Positions 8,708 to 17,864 of a DNA stretch of 64,000 nucleotides are shown here, in pieces. Origin of the DNA: Candidatus Enterococcus willemsii (GTDB taxonomy: Bacteria; Bacillota; Bacilli; Lactobacillales; Enterococcaceae); contig NZ_MAEL01000031.1 of assembly GCF_009933335.1 (NCBI RefSeq), positions 1 to 64,000 on the forward strand. Direction: 5' to 3'. Under the pieces are notes generated by a model, which did not search any database, was not told the DNA's origin, and saw only the letters and a list, made by a program, of their open reading frames with translations. Made by a program: the position numbers and the translations under genes. How positions within the stretch are numbered: the stretch's first letter is position 1; the number at the start of each line of letters is the position of its first letter.

Positions 8708-8735
8708 TAGTAACAAGAAATGTTTCTTGTTACTA
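8708..8735. promoter_or_regulatory. Perfect 13-bp inverted repeat operator before the RpiR gene
   Basis: Arms TAGTAACAAGAAA (8708-8720) and its exact reverse complement (8723-8735) flank a 2-bp spacer. It lies between TATAAT-like -10 elements (8681-8694) and the regulator start at 8768, so it can serve as an autoregulatory operator and lies within reach of the divergent GH1 promoter. Confidence 0.6.
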
Positions 8736-8767
8736 CAATGTCACAACTCGTTACGGAGGTTCTTATT

Positions 8768-9538
8768 ATGCTATTTTTAGATTATATTCCTGAGTTAACG
8801 CCACTAGAAATGGACATCTATCATTTTATTGCCCATCATTTAGAGCGTACCGCTACGATGAAAATCAAAGAATTAGCTATGCTTACCCACACCAGCCCAA
8901 CTAGTATCACTCGTTTTTGCAAGAAATTTGAATGCGCTTCATTTTCGGAATTTAAAATTAAACTACGCATGTATACTGATTCCTTAAAAAAATCCAAAAT
9001 TGCTGATGCGGATGAAACTTCTTATATTGACTTTTTACAAAGGGTTAATCAAGAGTTTTTAAAAAATAAAATTGAGCAAGCAGTTCATTTATTACAGCAA
9101 AAATCGCTAGTTTTGTTTCTTGGTTCCGGTTCTTCAGAAACAATTGCGGAATATGGCTCTCTGTATTTTTCTAATTTATCTAAAACTGCTCTAAAAATTT
9201 CTGATCCTTCTAATTACCCTATTGAATGGTTTCCTGAGGATATTGCTGCGAAAACTTGTGTCATTGTCCTGTCTATTTCTGGTGAAACGGAGGAAATGAT
9301 TCGTTACCTGCAACGTTTGAATCAAAAAGATTGCACAATTATTGCCATTACCAATACTGAAAACTCTCCAATTAGTAAATTGTCCCATATAACCATTCCT
9401 TATTTTATTGAACGCGAGACTATTTATAAAACCAGTGGTAATCAGGATAAAACAATTGAATTGACCTCACAACTACCAGCATTATTTCTCATCGAAAAAA
9501 TTGCTAAGCGCTTACGATTGTCACAAGAAATTCAATAA
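8768..9538 (+). CDS. MurR/RpiR-family transcriptional regulator
   Basis: The start at 8768 is preferred over the upstream ATG at 8720, which lies inside the palindrome. The later start has GGAGG 8 bp upstream and matches the start of the paralogue at 11006-11761 (MLFLxYxPEL). 256 residues: an HTH_6 domain (about 1-75, with RFCKKFE) and a SIS sugar-isomerase domain (about 105-235, with GSGSSE and SISGETEEM). RpiR proteins bind phosphosugars and control sugar catabolic genes. It is divergent from the GH1 operon and upstream of a GH4 gene, its likely targets. Confidence 0.9.
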   Translation: MLFLDYIPELTPLEMDIYHFIAHHLERTATMKIKELAMLTHTSPTSITRFCKKFECASFSEFKIKLRMYTDSLKKSKIADADETSYIDFLQRVNQEFLKNKIEQAVHLLQQKSLVLFLGSGSSETIAEYGSLYFSNLSKTALKISDPSNYPIEWFPEDIAAKTCVIVLSISGETEEMIRYLQRLNQKDCTIIAITNTENSPISKLSHITIPYFIERETIYKTSGNQDKTIELTSQLPALFLIEKIAKRLRLSQEIQ

Positions 9539-9660
9539 CACAGTGTATCATCTCTGTCACAAGTGACGATTTCTCTGACCTGTGTCTGATTTACGACGAA
9601 TCGCCAATCACGAGTTGATTTTCGATATACTGAAAATAATAAATGATTGGAGGTATTTTC

Positions 9661-10977
9661 ATGGACAAAGGAATTAAAATCGTTACAATTGGTGGCGGCT
9701 CAAGTTACACACCTGAATTAATTGAGGGCTTCATTAAGCGACATCAACATTTACCAGTCAAAGAAATTTGGTTGGTTGACATTGAAGCCGGCAAAGAAAA
9801 ACTTGAGATTGTCGGTGCCATGGCGCAACGGATGGTCAAAACTTCAGGTATTGATTGTACGGTACATTTAACTTTAGATCGTCGTAAAGCTTTGGAAAAT
9901 GCTGATTTTGTGACAACACAATTGCGTGTAGGGTTGTTAGACGCTCGCATTTTAGATGAACGAATCCCTCTCAGTCATGGCATGATTGGCCAAGAAACGA
10001 ATGGTGCTGGTGGTATTTTTAAAGCATTGCGTACGATTCCGGTTATTTTAGAGATTGTAGAAGAAATGAAAGAACTTTGTCCGAATGCTTGGTTAATTAA
10101 TTTTACAAACCCTGCTGGGATGGTCACTGAAGCAGTCTTACGTTATGGTAAGTGGTCAAAAGTTGTTGGTTTGTGTAACATACCGGTTAATGCGATTTTT
10201 GAAGAAGCTGATCTGCTACAAGAAAAGCCCGAGAATTTATTTTTCCAATTTGCAGGAATCAATCATTTACACTGGCATACTGTCAAAGACTCTACTGGTA
10301 ATGACCGGACAGCTGAATTAATTGAACAAATGTATGGCACCAGTGAAGCCAAAAGTATTGTTGCAAATATTGCTAATAATAATTTATTAATTGATCAAGT
10401 CCGAAACTTGGGTATGATTCCTTGCCCGTACCATCGCTACTATTACTTGACGGATGCCATGCTAGAAGAAGAACTAGCTGCTTTTCGAGAAAATGGCACA
10501 CGTGCCGAAAAAGTCAAAAAAATTGAGAGTGAACTTTTTACACTCTATAAAGACCCTGAATTAGATTACAAACCTCAACAATTAGCAGAACGTGGTGGTG
10601 CACGTTATAGCGATGCTGCTTGCGAAATTATTCACGGTATTTATAATGATACCGGACAATTAATGACGGTCAGTACTAAAAATAATGGAACTATTGCTGA
10701 TTTACCTGACGATTGCGCGGTTGAGGTAACTAGTCTCATCACCCGTCAAGGCCCTGTCCCACTCAATTTTGGACATTTTTCAGCCAAACAACGAGGATTA
10801 TTACAAGTCATGAAAGCAATGGAAGAGTTAACCATTGAAGCGGCAGTTACTGGCAATTATGGGACTCTCCTCCAAGCTTTCACCATGAATCCCTTAATTC
10901 CTAGTGGACATCTTGCTAAATTAGTCATGGACGAACTACTAGTTGCACACAACACTTATTTACCAGCATTTCATTAA
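9661..10977 (+). CDS. 6-phospho-beta-glucosidase, glycoside hydrolase family 4
   Basis: The start at 9661 follows TTGGAGGT by 7 bp; an ATG 18 bp upstream lacks a site. 438 residues. GH4 features are the NAD-binding GGGSSYTPE at 11-19, GQETNGAGG near 110, NFTNPAGM near 147, the metal-binding Cys in LCNIP near 171 and an NH pair near 200. GH4 enzymes use NAD+ and Mn2+ in an elimination mechanism on 6-phospho-glycosides; this one resembles the CelF/LicH beta-type. No transporter gene is directly attached, so it probably serves the EIIC at 5908. It is flanked by two RpiR regulators. Confidence 0.9.
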   Translation: MDKGIKIVTIGGGSSYTPELIEGFIKRHQHLPVKEIWLVDIEAGKEKLEIVGAMAQRMVKTSGIDCTVHLTLDRRKALENADFVTTQLRVGLLDARILDERIPLSHGMIGQETNGAGGIFKALRTIPVILEIVEEMKELCPNAWLINFTNPAGMVTEAVLRYGKWSKVVGLCNIPVNAIFEEADLLQEKPENLFFQFAGINHLHWHTVKDSTGNDRTAELIEQMYGTSEAKSIVANIANNNLLIDQVRNLGMIPCPYHRYYYLTDAMLEEELAAFRENGTRAEKVKKIESELFTLYKDPELDYKPQQLAERGGARYSDAACEIIHGIYNDTGQLMTVSTKNNGTIADLPDDCAVEVTSLITRQGPVPLNFGHFSAKQRGLLQVMKAMEELTIEAAVTGNYGTLLQAFTMNPLIPSGHLAKLVMDELLVAHNTYLPAFH

Positions 10978-10983
10978 AAAATA

Positions 10984-11027
10984 CAAATACGCCTTCATTG
11001 TTTAATCACAACGAAGGCGTATTTTTT
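10984..11027. terminator. Bidirectional terminator between GH4 and RpiR genes
   Basis: Arms AATACGCCTTC and GAAGGCGTATT extended by TTGT/ACAA around a short loop, with A and T runs on both sides. It serves the convergent genes ending at 10977 and 11006. Confidence 0.8.
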
Positions 11028-11761
11028 AGTTTTTGAACTTCTTTAGCTAGGTATTCAATCGTATATAACGCAGGAACTTGCGAAGTAATATCGGTTGTGC
11101 CTTTGCGTTCTGTGGAGATATAGTAAGCTAAATTGATGTCTGATAATTTGGCAATTGTTGAATTTGCACTATTCGTAATCGAAATAATTGCACTTTTATG
11201 TGCAATAAAATGATTCAGATAATTTATGATGTCACTAGATTCCCCACCAACTGACAAGGCAATAATACACGCTTTTTCAGCAATCGCTGAACGAAAGAAT
11301 TCAATCGGGTGGTTCGATGGGTCTTCAATATGAAAAGCCATCTGGAAGATAGAAGAAAAATACATCGCCCCATAAGAAGCAATAATATTTGATGAGCCTG
11401 CTCCAATAAATAGGACCATCTCTTTCTCTGCCAAAATTTTCGCTGCTTCATGCAAAGTATCTTGAAAGCGTTCCTCACTTGTTCGGTGAATAAAATTAAT
11501 AAACGCACTTTCATCTACCGCACGTACTTTTTGCGATTGATTAATGGTTTCATTGTACATCTGCAATTTGATTTTAAATTCAGAGAATCCTTCGCACTCA
11601 AATTTCTTGCAAAAGCGGAGAATGCTCGCTGTACTGGTATGCGTTTTTTCTGCTAATTCACGGATTCTCATATATATCACTTGATCAATATGAGTCGCTA
11701 TATACTTATAAATTTCCAAATCAATTTGACTTAATTCCGGCGTATAGTTTAAAAAAAGCAT
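11006..11761 (-). CDS. MurR/RpiR-family transcriptional regulator
   Basis: 251 residues with an HTH_6 domain (RFCKKFECEGFSEFKIKL near 55) and a SIS domain (GAGSSN near 115, SVGGESSD near 170). It is clearly paralogous to the regulator at 8768-9538 over its whole length (same start MLFLxYxPEL, HTHTS and DPSNxPIE motifs). It follows the Gfo/Idh/MocA gene by 12 bp in the same transcript. Effector unknown; a phosphosugar is expected from the family. Confidence 0.88.
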   Translation of the reverse strand: MLFLNYTPELSQIDLEIYKYIATHIDQVIYMRIRELAEKTHTSTASILRFCKKFECEGFSEFKIKLQMYNETINQSQKVRAVDESAFINFIHRTSEERFQDTLHEAAKILAEKEMVLFIGAGSSNIIASYGAMYFSSIFQMAFHIEDPSNHPIEFFRSAIAEKACIIALSVGGESSDIINYLNHFIAHKSAIISITNSANSTIAKLSDINLAYYISTERKGTTDITSQVPALYTIEYLAKEVQKLKNTPSL

Positions 11762-11773
11762 CCTGCCACTCCC

Positions 11774-12727
11774 TTATTCAACCCATTGCTCATACATTTT
11801 TTCGACTAGTTCAATGGTTTGTAGCGTTAAATCTTTCGTCATGATTGGACTTTCGGTTAAGCCTTTTGCTAAACATTCATTCACATGGTTGACTTCAAAG
11901 ACAAATTCGCTTTGATGAGGAAGATGAATGTGCTCACTCTCGCCATTAATCGTGACCGTTGCTTCTTGGGTTTTCCAAAATTTTGGAATCACAACCTGTC
12001 CTTGATTTCCAAAAATCGTTAATTGACTATCACTACCAAAGTTGGTTGTCACAAACACATTGCCTTGAATATTGTTTGTTAGCAAGACACTTACGTCACA
12101 TTGTGAGTCTGTTTTTCCGGGTTCGATTAATGCGGTTCCTGCAGCTTCTTCGATTTCTGTCCCTGTGACATACAGCATATATTGCAGGCCATAACTTCCT
12201 GAACCATGGAGTGCGCCTCCCCCGGCATCCAGTGAATCAAACCACGAAATATGATCAACATTAGGATAAGCTGTAAATGAACGTAAGTAGCGAACATCCC
12301 CCAGTTGTTTTTCTTGAATTAATTTTTTTACGTATTGTGTAATGGGTAGAAAAACAGCTTTTTGAGCTTCCATTAGAAAACAATTTTGTTGTTTTGCTAG
12401 TTCGAACAATTCATCTGCTTCATCCCACGACAAGGTAAAAGGTTTTTCTACGAGGACATGTTTGCCGGCTAGTAAGGCATTTTTTGCGGCTTCATAATGC
12501 CCTTTATTATAAGTTGCTACATACACAATATCGACATTGTCATCTTCATACAATTCTTGGTAACTGCCATATGCCGTTGGAATAGCTAATTCTTGTGCGA
12601 CTTGTTGGGCTTTTTCTAAGTTTCTTGATGCAATGGCGGTAACAACGCCGTCTTCACTTTCATTTACTCCTGCAACAAAGCGTGGCACAATTTGCGCTGT
12701 ACTAATAATTCCGTATCTAATTGACAT
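11774..12727 (-). CDS. Gfo/Idh/MocA-family NAD(P)-dependent oxidoreductase
   Basis: 317 residues. The N-terminal Rossmann domain (MSIRYGIISTAQIVPRF) carries the family EKPFTLSWDEA motif with the catalytic-site lysine near residue 95, and the C-terminal GFO/IDH/MocA beta-sheet domain follows. Members oxidise or reduce sugars, inositols or dihydrodiols, and the substrate cannot be read from sequence. It is co-transcribed with an RpiR regulator. A TACAAT -10 is visible about 35 bp upstream of the start. Confidence 0.85.
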   Translation of the reverse strand: MSIRYGIISTAQIVPRFVAGVNESEDGVVTAIASRNLEKAQQVAQELAIPTAYGSYQELYEDDNVDIVYVATYNKGHYEAAKNALLAGKHVLVEKPFTLSWDEADELFELAKQQNCFLMEAQKAVFLPITQYVKKLIQEKQLGDVRYLRSFTAYPNVDHISWFDSLDAGGGALHGSGSYGLQYMLYVTGTEIEEAAGTALIEPGKTDSQCDVSVLLTNNIQGNVFVTTNFGSDSQLTIFGNQGQVVIPKFWKTQEATVTINGESEHIHLPHQSEFVFEVNHVNECLAKGLTESPIMTKDLTLQTIELVEKMYEQWVE

Positions 12728-12804
12728 CGTTTTCCCTCCTTAAACTGACTATAGTTATTGTACTACACTTCGTTCCTACTTTTGAAGAAAACAACAAAGG
12801 TACC

Positions 12805-12831
12805 AAAAAAGACCAGTGAAATTCACTGGTC
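12805..12831 (-). terminator. Terminator of the mannose-family PTS operon
   Basis: Stem GACCAGTG/CACTGGTC with a 5-nt loop and a T6 run on the minus strand, 7 bp beyond the PRD regulator stop. Confidence 0.8.
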
Positions 12832-12837
12832 ACATCG

Positions 12838-14727
12838 CTATCTCAAAAAGCTCTCATAACTGATTTGTTCCTGTTGTACTGCATTTACAAGTACCTGAGG
12901 TTCCGCAATGATGCGATTCAACACATTCAATAGCATTTTTAATTTTTGACGGTCTTCTTTGATAGATACACCAATTTGTAAAGTAAAAACAGTTGGTGTC
13001 TCTTCAAAAATCGTAAATTCTTGCTTAGTTGCTGTTAATTTAAGATAGATTTTTAGTTGAATCTCTTTATCCACTACTAATACGTCATCGGTCTTTTTGA
13101 TTAAACCATTCTTCTTACCGGATACTTTTTGAAAATCAATCGGAGGTAATTTACTTTCATAAGCAAAGGCACTGAAAAAAATAGTACGCAAGGAGTCAAT
13201 GTATTCAAATTCTGACAACTCATCTTTTACATAGTAAATCGGTTGGTGCGTAATATTTAAGTTTTTACCGTACGTCGAACATAAATAATAATCGTATTCC
13301 TGCGTGTCTCCAGAGTTTAATTCATACAATACTTTGGTTTCAATCCGTTCAATATATTCTGAAAAATTATGCTGCAGATTAAACTTTAATTGCTGGGTTG
13401 AAAGACGTCCATCAATAGCAATAATCGCTAAACGCAGTTTACGATGTTCTAAGACGATTCGATTCAACATCCCACAAAACGTCAAGAAAATTAAATGAAT
13501 TTCACGTTTGGAAAATTCGTACTGATACGTCATTGCGAACGTCTTTTTTATTTTCTTCATATACATTCGTAGCAACGGTTGGTCACCAGTATCATGAAAA
13601 TCTTTGTAGCGTAAATCGACACTGTCAGAAACATTTAACATGATTTTCAAACTAATCGGTATCATAATTTTCAATAAGTCTTTCAAGCAAGTATAATCAT
13701 CAAACGCATCAATTTGTAAATATTCGGATATCTCTCTTAATAAAAAGTTGCGCGTTTCTTCAGCTAGTTGAATTAAGTGATTATAATTTTCTTTGCTGCA
13801 ATCCACGAAACGATACAAATCCGTACTGAAAATCGCAATGTAGGTTAAAAATTGAATGACTTCTATCGAAAAATCGAAACCTGTAAATTTGTTGCGTAAT
13901 TTTTGTACTAACTCAACGACAAGCTCGTATTCATCCGTTGGCTTATAATCAAAGTTAATTTTAGGTAAATCTAAGAGCTCTTCCTCCCCATTAAGAACCT
14001 GATTTCGAAAATACAATAAGTAGATAATGAAACGCTCTGCATTAATATCTGAGAACACAATGCGCGAGTTGGTAATCGTTTTAAAAAAGGTGTTGTGTAT
14101 TTTTTCTTTTTCTGCTCGGTCACAATAAAAAAATGCATTGTATTCTGGAATGCCAAAATCATTGCTCGTATTTTTATCAAAGTAGCGGTACATTCGAATC
14201 GTCAGCATGATTTTTTTGAATACCGGACCTTCAATAACCATTCCATGATGAGGACGAACATTTAAAGAGAGACCGTATTTTGCTAACATCTCTTTTACTT
14301 TCTGTAATTCTCTACTAATTGAATAATTAATAATTAATTCTTGCTGAATTTCTTCGACTTTCACTGGTTGATCTGCAGACAAGAAGCGTCGCAAAATATA
14401 GCGAACACGATGATCGAATTCACTATCCAGAGATAATGAGGAATACATTTGAAAAAACTCTCTGATAGCTGCTTCATCTTCTTGGTTTTCAATCATTAAT
14501 TTGTATCCTAATGAACGTTTTGAAACAATTTGGATTTCTTTATTTGTTGCAACACTTTCTTTTAGCTGCTTCATATCTGATTTAACGGTCCGTGACGTCA
14601 CATTCAATCGTTCACCAAGCTTTTCACTAGTTAAAAAGTCATCTGCACGAAAAAGAAGAAGAAATAGCGCTTTTAATCTAGGTTGACTATCTAAGAATTC
14701 TAATTTCTTGGATATCCCTAAAGCCAT
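12838..14727 (-). CDS. PRD-containing BglG/MtlR-type transcriptional regulator
   Basis: 629 residues. The N-terminus has a DeoR/HTH_11-like helix-turn-helix (residues 15-70: LTSEKLGERLNVTSRTVKSDMK). A long central region fits the helical PRD domains that receive phosphates from HPr or EIIB. The region near 445-520 resembles an EIIB-like fold (LRLAIIAIDGRLSTQQLK) and the last 90 residues an EIIA-like remnant. It is the last gene of the PTS operon, 18 bp after the phosphatase-like gene. It likely activates the operon by DNA binding. No sigma-54 interaction domain was seen, so it is not LevR-like. Confidence 0.75.
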   Translation of the reverse strand: MALGISKKLEFLDSQPRLKALFLLLFRADDFLTSEKLGERLNVTSRTVKSDMKQLKESVATNKEIQIVSKRSLGYKLMIENQEDEAAIREFFQMYSSLSLDSEFDHRVRYILRRFLSADQPVKVEEIQQELIINYSISRELQKVKEMLAKYGLSLNVRPHHGMVIEGPVFKKIMLTIRMYRYFDKNTSNDFGIPEYNAFFYCDRAEKEKIHNTFFKTITNSRIVFSDINAERFIIYLLYFRNQVLNGEEELLDLPKINFDYKPTDEYELVVELVQKLRNKFTGFDFSIEVIQFLTYIAIFSTDLYRFVDCSKENYNHLIQLAEETRNFLLREISEYLQIDAFDDYTCLKDLLKIMIPISLKIMLNVSDSVDLRYKDFHDTGDQPLLRMYMKKIKKTFAMTYQYEFSKREIHLIFLTFCGMLNRIVLEHRKLRLAIIAIDGRLSTQQLKFNLQHNFSEYIERIETKVLYELNSGDTQEYDYYLCSTYGKNLNITHQPIYYVKDELSEFEYIDSLRTIFFSAFAYESKLPPIDFQKVSGKKNGLIKKTDDVLVVDKEIQLKIYLKLTATKQEFTIFEETPTVFTLQIGVSIKEDRQKLKMLLNVLNRIIAEPQVLVNAVQQEQISYESFLR

Positions 14728-14745
14728 ATCTCTTCACCTCTTTTT

Positions 14746-15792
14746 TTATTCTTCTAAATAAAGTTCTTTCATCGTATCAATTATTTCTTGTGAGATACCT
14801 AATTCTTGTTTGACATAATTCTCAATCGAATTATAGTTATCGATAATCGCATCAATCGACGCTTCAATAAACTCTGATTTTGTATCAATAAATGAATACA
14901 AATGGTCAAGTACACTTGGATCATCGGTCAATTTGCGATAACCTGCCATTTTTACAGCGTTTCTTTCTTCACGATTTTTTGCGGTCAACAAGTAATCTGC
15001 TAGTAACTCTTCTTTCGGTACTCCAAGAACACCTAAGACTAACATCGCCCCATAGCCAGTACGGTCTTTACCGCCACGGCAATGTTGCACAATGGCAGCT
15101 GCCTCGGGTTTAGCAACTTCACGTAGCATTTTTGCAAAAGCTTCTTTCGATTCTTTTTTATTTGCAAAGGTACGATATTGTTCTAACACAACATCTGCTT
15201 GATTCACAAGTGTACCGTTTTTTTGTTGCTCGATAATTTCATTGATTAAGTTCGCATCTTCGTTTTCTTTAGATGCTTGGAACTGAGCAGCAAGTTCAGC
15301 CGCATGCGCAGCAGGATCTACATGATACGTTACGACTTGGTCATTGATGGTTGGATTCGGATATTTTTCAATTTCAACATCACTACGATAATCAATAATC
15401 GTATGAATCCCTAATTTTTGCAAATATTCTAATCCCTTTGCTGTGGCATTATGAATATGATCCGAGCGATAAAGTTTCCCCCATTTTACATGTTTACCAT
15501 CAACTGTTGGGTACCCACCCATATCGCGGAAATTATTCATGCCTTCTACCGGCAGTGTCCGTTCACCGATGACGTAGCTCTCTTCTTCTGTTTTTATCAA
15601 AAAATAGGGACGATAATCGACATCAATGGTGAGTGTAAAACTGGCTTCGTTTGTTTTAATTACTGATATGGGTTCTGTGTCGTTCATTGTCTTCATTAAG
15701 AACACTTCAACTTCTTGCTCCTGTTGTAAAGTTGGTTTCTGGAAAAGAAAACAATTTTTCTCTGGTTGACTGACTTCATATCTATTTGTCAT
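14746..15792 (-). CDS. Tyrosine-protein-phosphatase-like protein in a PTS operon
   Basis: 348 residues. The family marker NFRDMGGY is at 87-94, and the catalytic loop HCRGGKDRTG has Cys238 and Arg244, the CX5R signature of the Y_phosphatase3 (Siw14/LipA-like) group. The first 80 residues form an extra N-terminal beta-rich segment. There is no signal peptide, so it is cytoplasmic. The gene is 4 bp after EIID and before the PRD regulator. Known members dephosphorylate phosphotyrosine, phosphoinositides or small phospho-compounds. In this context a phosphosugar or a PTS protein is a plausible, unproven substrate. Confidence 0.85.
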   Translation of the reverse strand: MTNRYEVSQPEKNCFLFQKPTLQQEQEVEVFLMKTMNDTEPISVIKTNEASFTLTIDVDYRPYFLIKTEEESYVIGERTLPVEGMNNFRDMGGYPTVDGKHVKWGKLYRSDHIHNATAKGLEYLQKLGIHTIIDYRSDVEIEKYPNPTINDQVVTYHVDPAAHAAELAAQFQASKENEDANLINEIIEQQKNGTLVNQADVVLEQYRTFANKKESKEAFAKMLREVAKPEAAAIVQHCRGGKDRTGYGAMLVLGVLGVPKEELLADYLLTAKNREERNAVKMAGYRKLTDDPSVLDHLYSFIDTKSEFIEASIDAIIDNYNSIENYVKQELGISQEIIDTMKELYLEE

Positions 15793-15796
15793 ACGC

Positions 15797-16612
15797 TTAA
15801 CCTAATATACCTAACATTGTTAGAATAATTGAAAGAGCCATAATCGAAACAATTAAAACAGGAGCATGTTTTCCATTGGTTTTCTTCAAAATTTTGTAAA
15901 CGACAAAAGTAGTTAAAATACTGAATAATCCAGGCATCACTTTGTCAAACATTTCTTGGAAGGCAATCACATTGTCACCTGCTGAAATTTCAGCGACGAC
16001 ATTGACCTGCACCACAGAAGCTATTAAGGCACCAATAACCATTAAACCAACGACGTTTGCCATGTTTGATAAACGTTGCAAAATATTGCCGCCAGCGCCT
16101 TCAATCATTTCCATTCCTTTAACATAACCTAAGTGAATCCCATAATATTTAATCGCTACGTTGACTGAATTATACAACAAGAACATCAAAATGGGGCCTA
16201 AGACACTACCGTTTAAAGCTAATGCTGCACCAATACTTCCACAAATTGGTAACCAAGTAAATTTTAAAATACTATCGCCAATCCCTGCTAAAGGACCCAT
16301 CAACCCTGTTTTAATACCAGTTACGGTTTCTTTTTGATCTTCTTCCGTCGTTTCTTCAATCGCTGCTGTAATCCCCAAGATCAGTGCATCCGCATTCACG
16401 TGACTATTGAAGAATTCCAAATGACGTTTCATCGCTTTGACTTTTAACTCTTTTGGTTTATCACTGTATAAACGCTCCAATACGGGCGCAAAGCTTGATA
16501 AGAATCCAATCGCTTGCATGGATTGAAAGTTATTTGTAACATTTAATAGCTGCATCCGCCAAAAGACTTTATTTAAATCACTTTTCGTTACTTTATTTAT
16601 TTGTTCACTCAT
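15797..16612 (-). CDS. PTS EIID, mannose/fructose/sorbose family
   Basis: 271 residues, full length. EIID signatures: WRMQLLNVTNNFQSMQAIGF at the N-terminus, MKRHLEFFNSH near 65, and GIKTGLMGPLAGIGDS near 105. The C-terminal half is hydrophobic. With EIIC it forms the membrane part of a mannose-type permease. Overlaps the end of the EIIC gene by 4 bp (ATGA). Confidence 0.93.
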   Translation of the reverse strand: MSEQINKVTKSDLNKVFWRMQLLNVTNNFQSMQAIGFLSSFAPVLERLYSDKPKELKVKAMKRHLEFFNSHVNADALILGITAAIEETTEEDQKETVTGIKTGLMGPLAGIGDSILKFTWLPICGSIGAALALNGSVLGPILMFLLYNSVNVAIKYYGIHLGYVKGMEMIEGAGGNILQRLSNMANVVGLMVIGALIASVVQVNVVAEISAGDNVIAFQEMFDKVMPGLFSILTTFVVYKILKKTNGKHAPVLIVSIMALSIILTMLGILG

Positions 16613-17394
16613 AAATCAAAGTCCCCCTCATAATCTTCATCATCCTCGACATTTCCAGCAGAACTCTGAACAACGACTTTCTCTTGTGTTGCAATATCAT
16701 AAATCAAGGCAATTGGTAGAGCGATTAAGGTGATTGGCAATACAGATAGGTCTAAATAAACCGCAAGTGTGAAGCCCGCAATCAAGAACGTCCATAATTC
16801 GCCTTTTTTCATCATCATTAACATCAATAAGCCAATACCTACGGCTGGAATAATTTTACCAGCGACAGTTAATCCATCCATAATACCTTCTGGAAGTGCT
16901 TCTACCACGACATCAATTGTACTAGAACCAAAATAAATCGCTAAAAAAGTTGGGACAGCACGGATTAAGAAAGCAATACACATCGGTACATAATTAATAC
17001 GGAAAATTTTTGAAAAATCACCCGTATCTGCAATTTTATCCGCAATCGGGTTCAAATAAACAATACTTGAACGATATAAGACTAATAGTTGTTGTGCCAA
17101 CAAGGAAGTTGGGACAGCTAGTGCTACTGCTGTTGCCGTTCCTCCTGATGCAATTCCTAAAGCTGTACCAATTGCCGTGCCCGAAATAATATCTGGTGCT
17201 GAATAAGCCCCGACATTTCCGACCCCCATCCACATAACCTCAAGTGTTGCACCAATATATAATGACGTTTCCAAATCTCCTAGAATTAATCCAATAACAG
17301 GGGCAATCAACAATGGTCGGCGAATCATTTGTGTACCAATATCATCAATCGCACAAATTCCCGCCCACGCTGCAATTAATAAGGCTGAAATCAT
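16609..17394 (-). CDS. PTS EIIC, mannose/fructose/sorbose family
   Basis: 261 residues, a multi-spanning membrane protein with the family elements AAWAGICAIDDIGTQMIRRP near 10 and GATLEVMWMGVGNVGAYSAPD near 50. It forms the sugar channel with EIID. The gene overlaps both neighbours by 4 bp, indicating tight translational coupling. The C-terminal tail is acidic (EDDEDYEGD). Confidence 0.92.
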   Translation of the reverse strand: MISALLIAAWAGICAIDDIGTQMIRRPLLIAPVIGLILGDLETSLYIGATLEVMWMGVGNVGAYSAPDIISGTAIGTALGIASGGTATAVALAVPTSLLAQQLLVLYRSSIVYLNPIADKIADTGDFSKIFRINYVPMCIAFLIRAVPTFLAIYFGSSTIDVVVEALPEGIMDGLTVAGKIIPAVGIGLLMLMMMKKGELWTFLIAGFTLAVYLDLSVLPITLIALPIALIYDIATQEKVVVQSSAGNVEDDEDYEGDFDL

Positions 17395-17864
17395 GAAAGA
17401 ACCTCCTTCAGATTCGTTTTCTCATCATTTGGCACCATTTGAATCGTCACATCGACTCCTTTAGCCAGTAAACTTTCAAAGGCAGCTCTTTCTGCAGGTG
17501 TTACAGCAACCGCTTTGGTTAAACGTTCACGTCCTTCTTGAAAACGCATGCCACCGACATTTAAGGCCTCAACTGGCACACCTGCTTCTACTGCACGCAA
17601 AACATCTTCACTTGTCGTGAACAATAACATCGTTCTTCTGGTAATTGGATTTCTCTTAATAATTTCACCAAATTTTTCTACTGGAAAAGCGCGTACATTA
17701 ATTCCTTGCGGTGCAGCCATCGTCAGGATACTTTTTTGTGTTTTATCTCCTGCGACTTTATCATTTAATACGATAATTTGTTCTACATGATGCATATTCA
17801 CCCATGTTGTTACTACTTGACCATGAATTAAACGGTCATCAATTCTACTAAAGACTATACTCAT
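17391..17864 (-). CDS. PTS EIIB, mannose/fructose/sorbose family
   Basis: The ATG at 17864 is preferred over a longer frame from 17891: it has GGAG 9 bp upstream and gives the standard N-terminus MSIVFSRIDDRLIHGQVV. 157 residues. The phosphorylated histidine is His14 in RLIHGQ. It transfers phosphate from EIIA to the incoming sugar. The start lies within the end of the EIIA gene (17 bp overlap). Confidence 0.9.
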   Translation of the reverse strand: MSIVFSRIDDRLIHGQVVTTWVNMHHVEQIIVLNDKVAGDKTQKSILTMAAPQGINVRAFPVEKFGEIIKRNPITRRTMLLFTTSEDVLRAVEAGVPVEALNVGGMRFQEGRERLTKAVAVTPAERAAFESLLAKGVDVTIQMVPNDEKTNLKEVLS

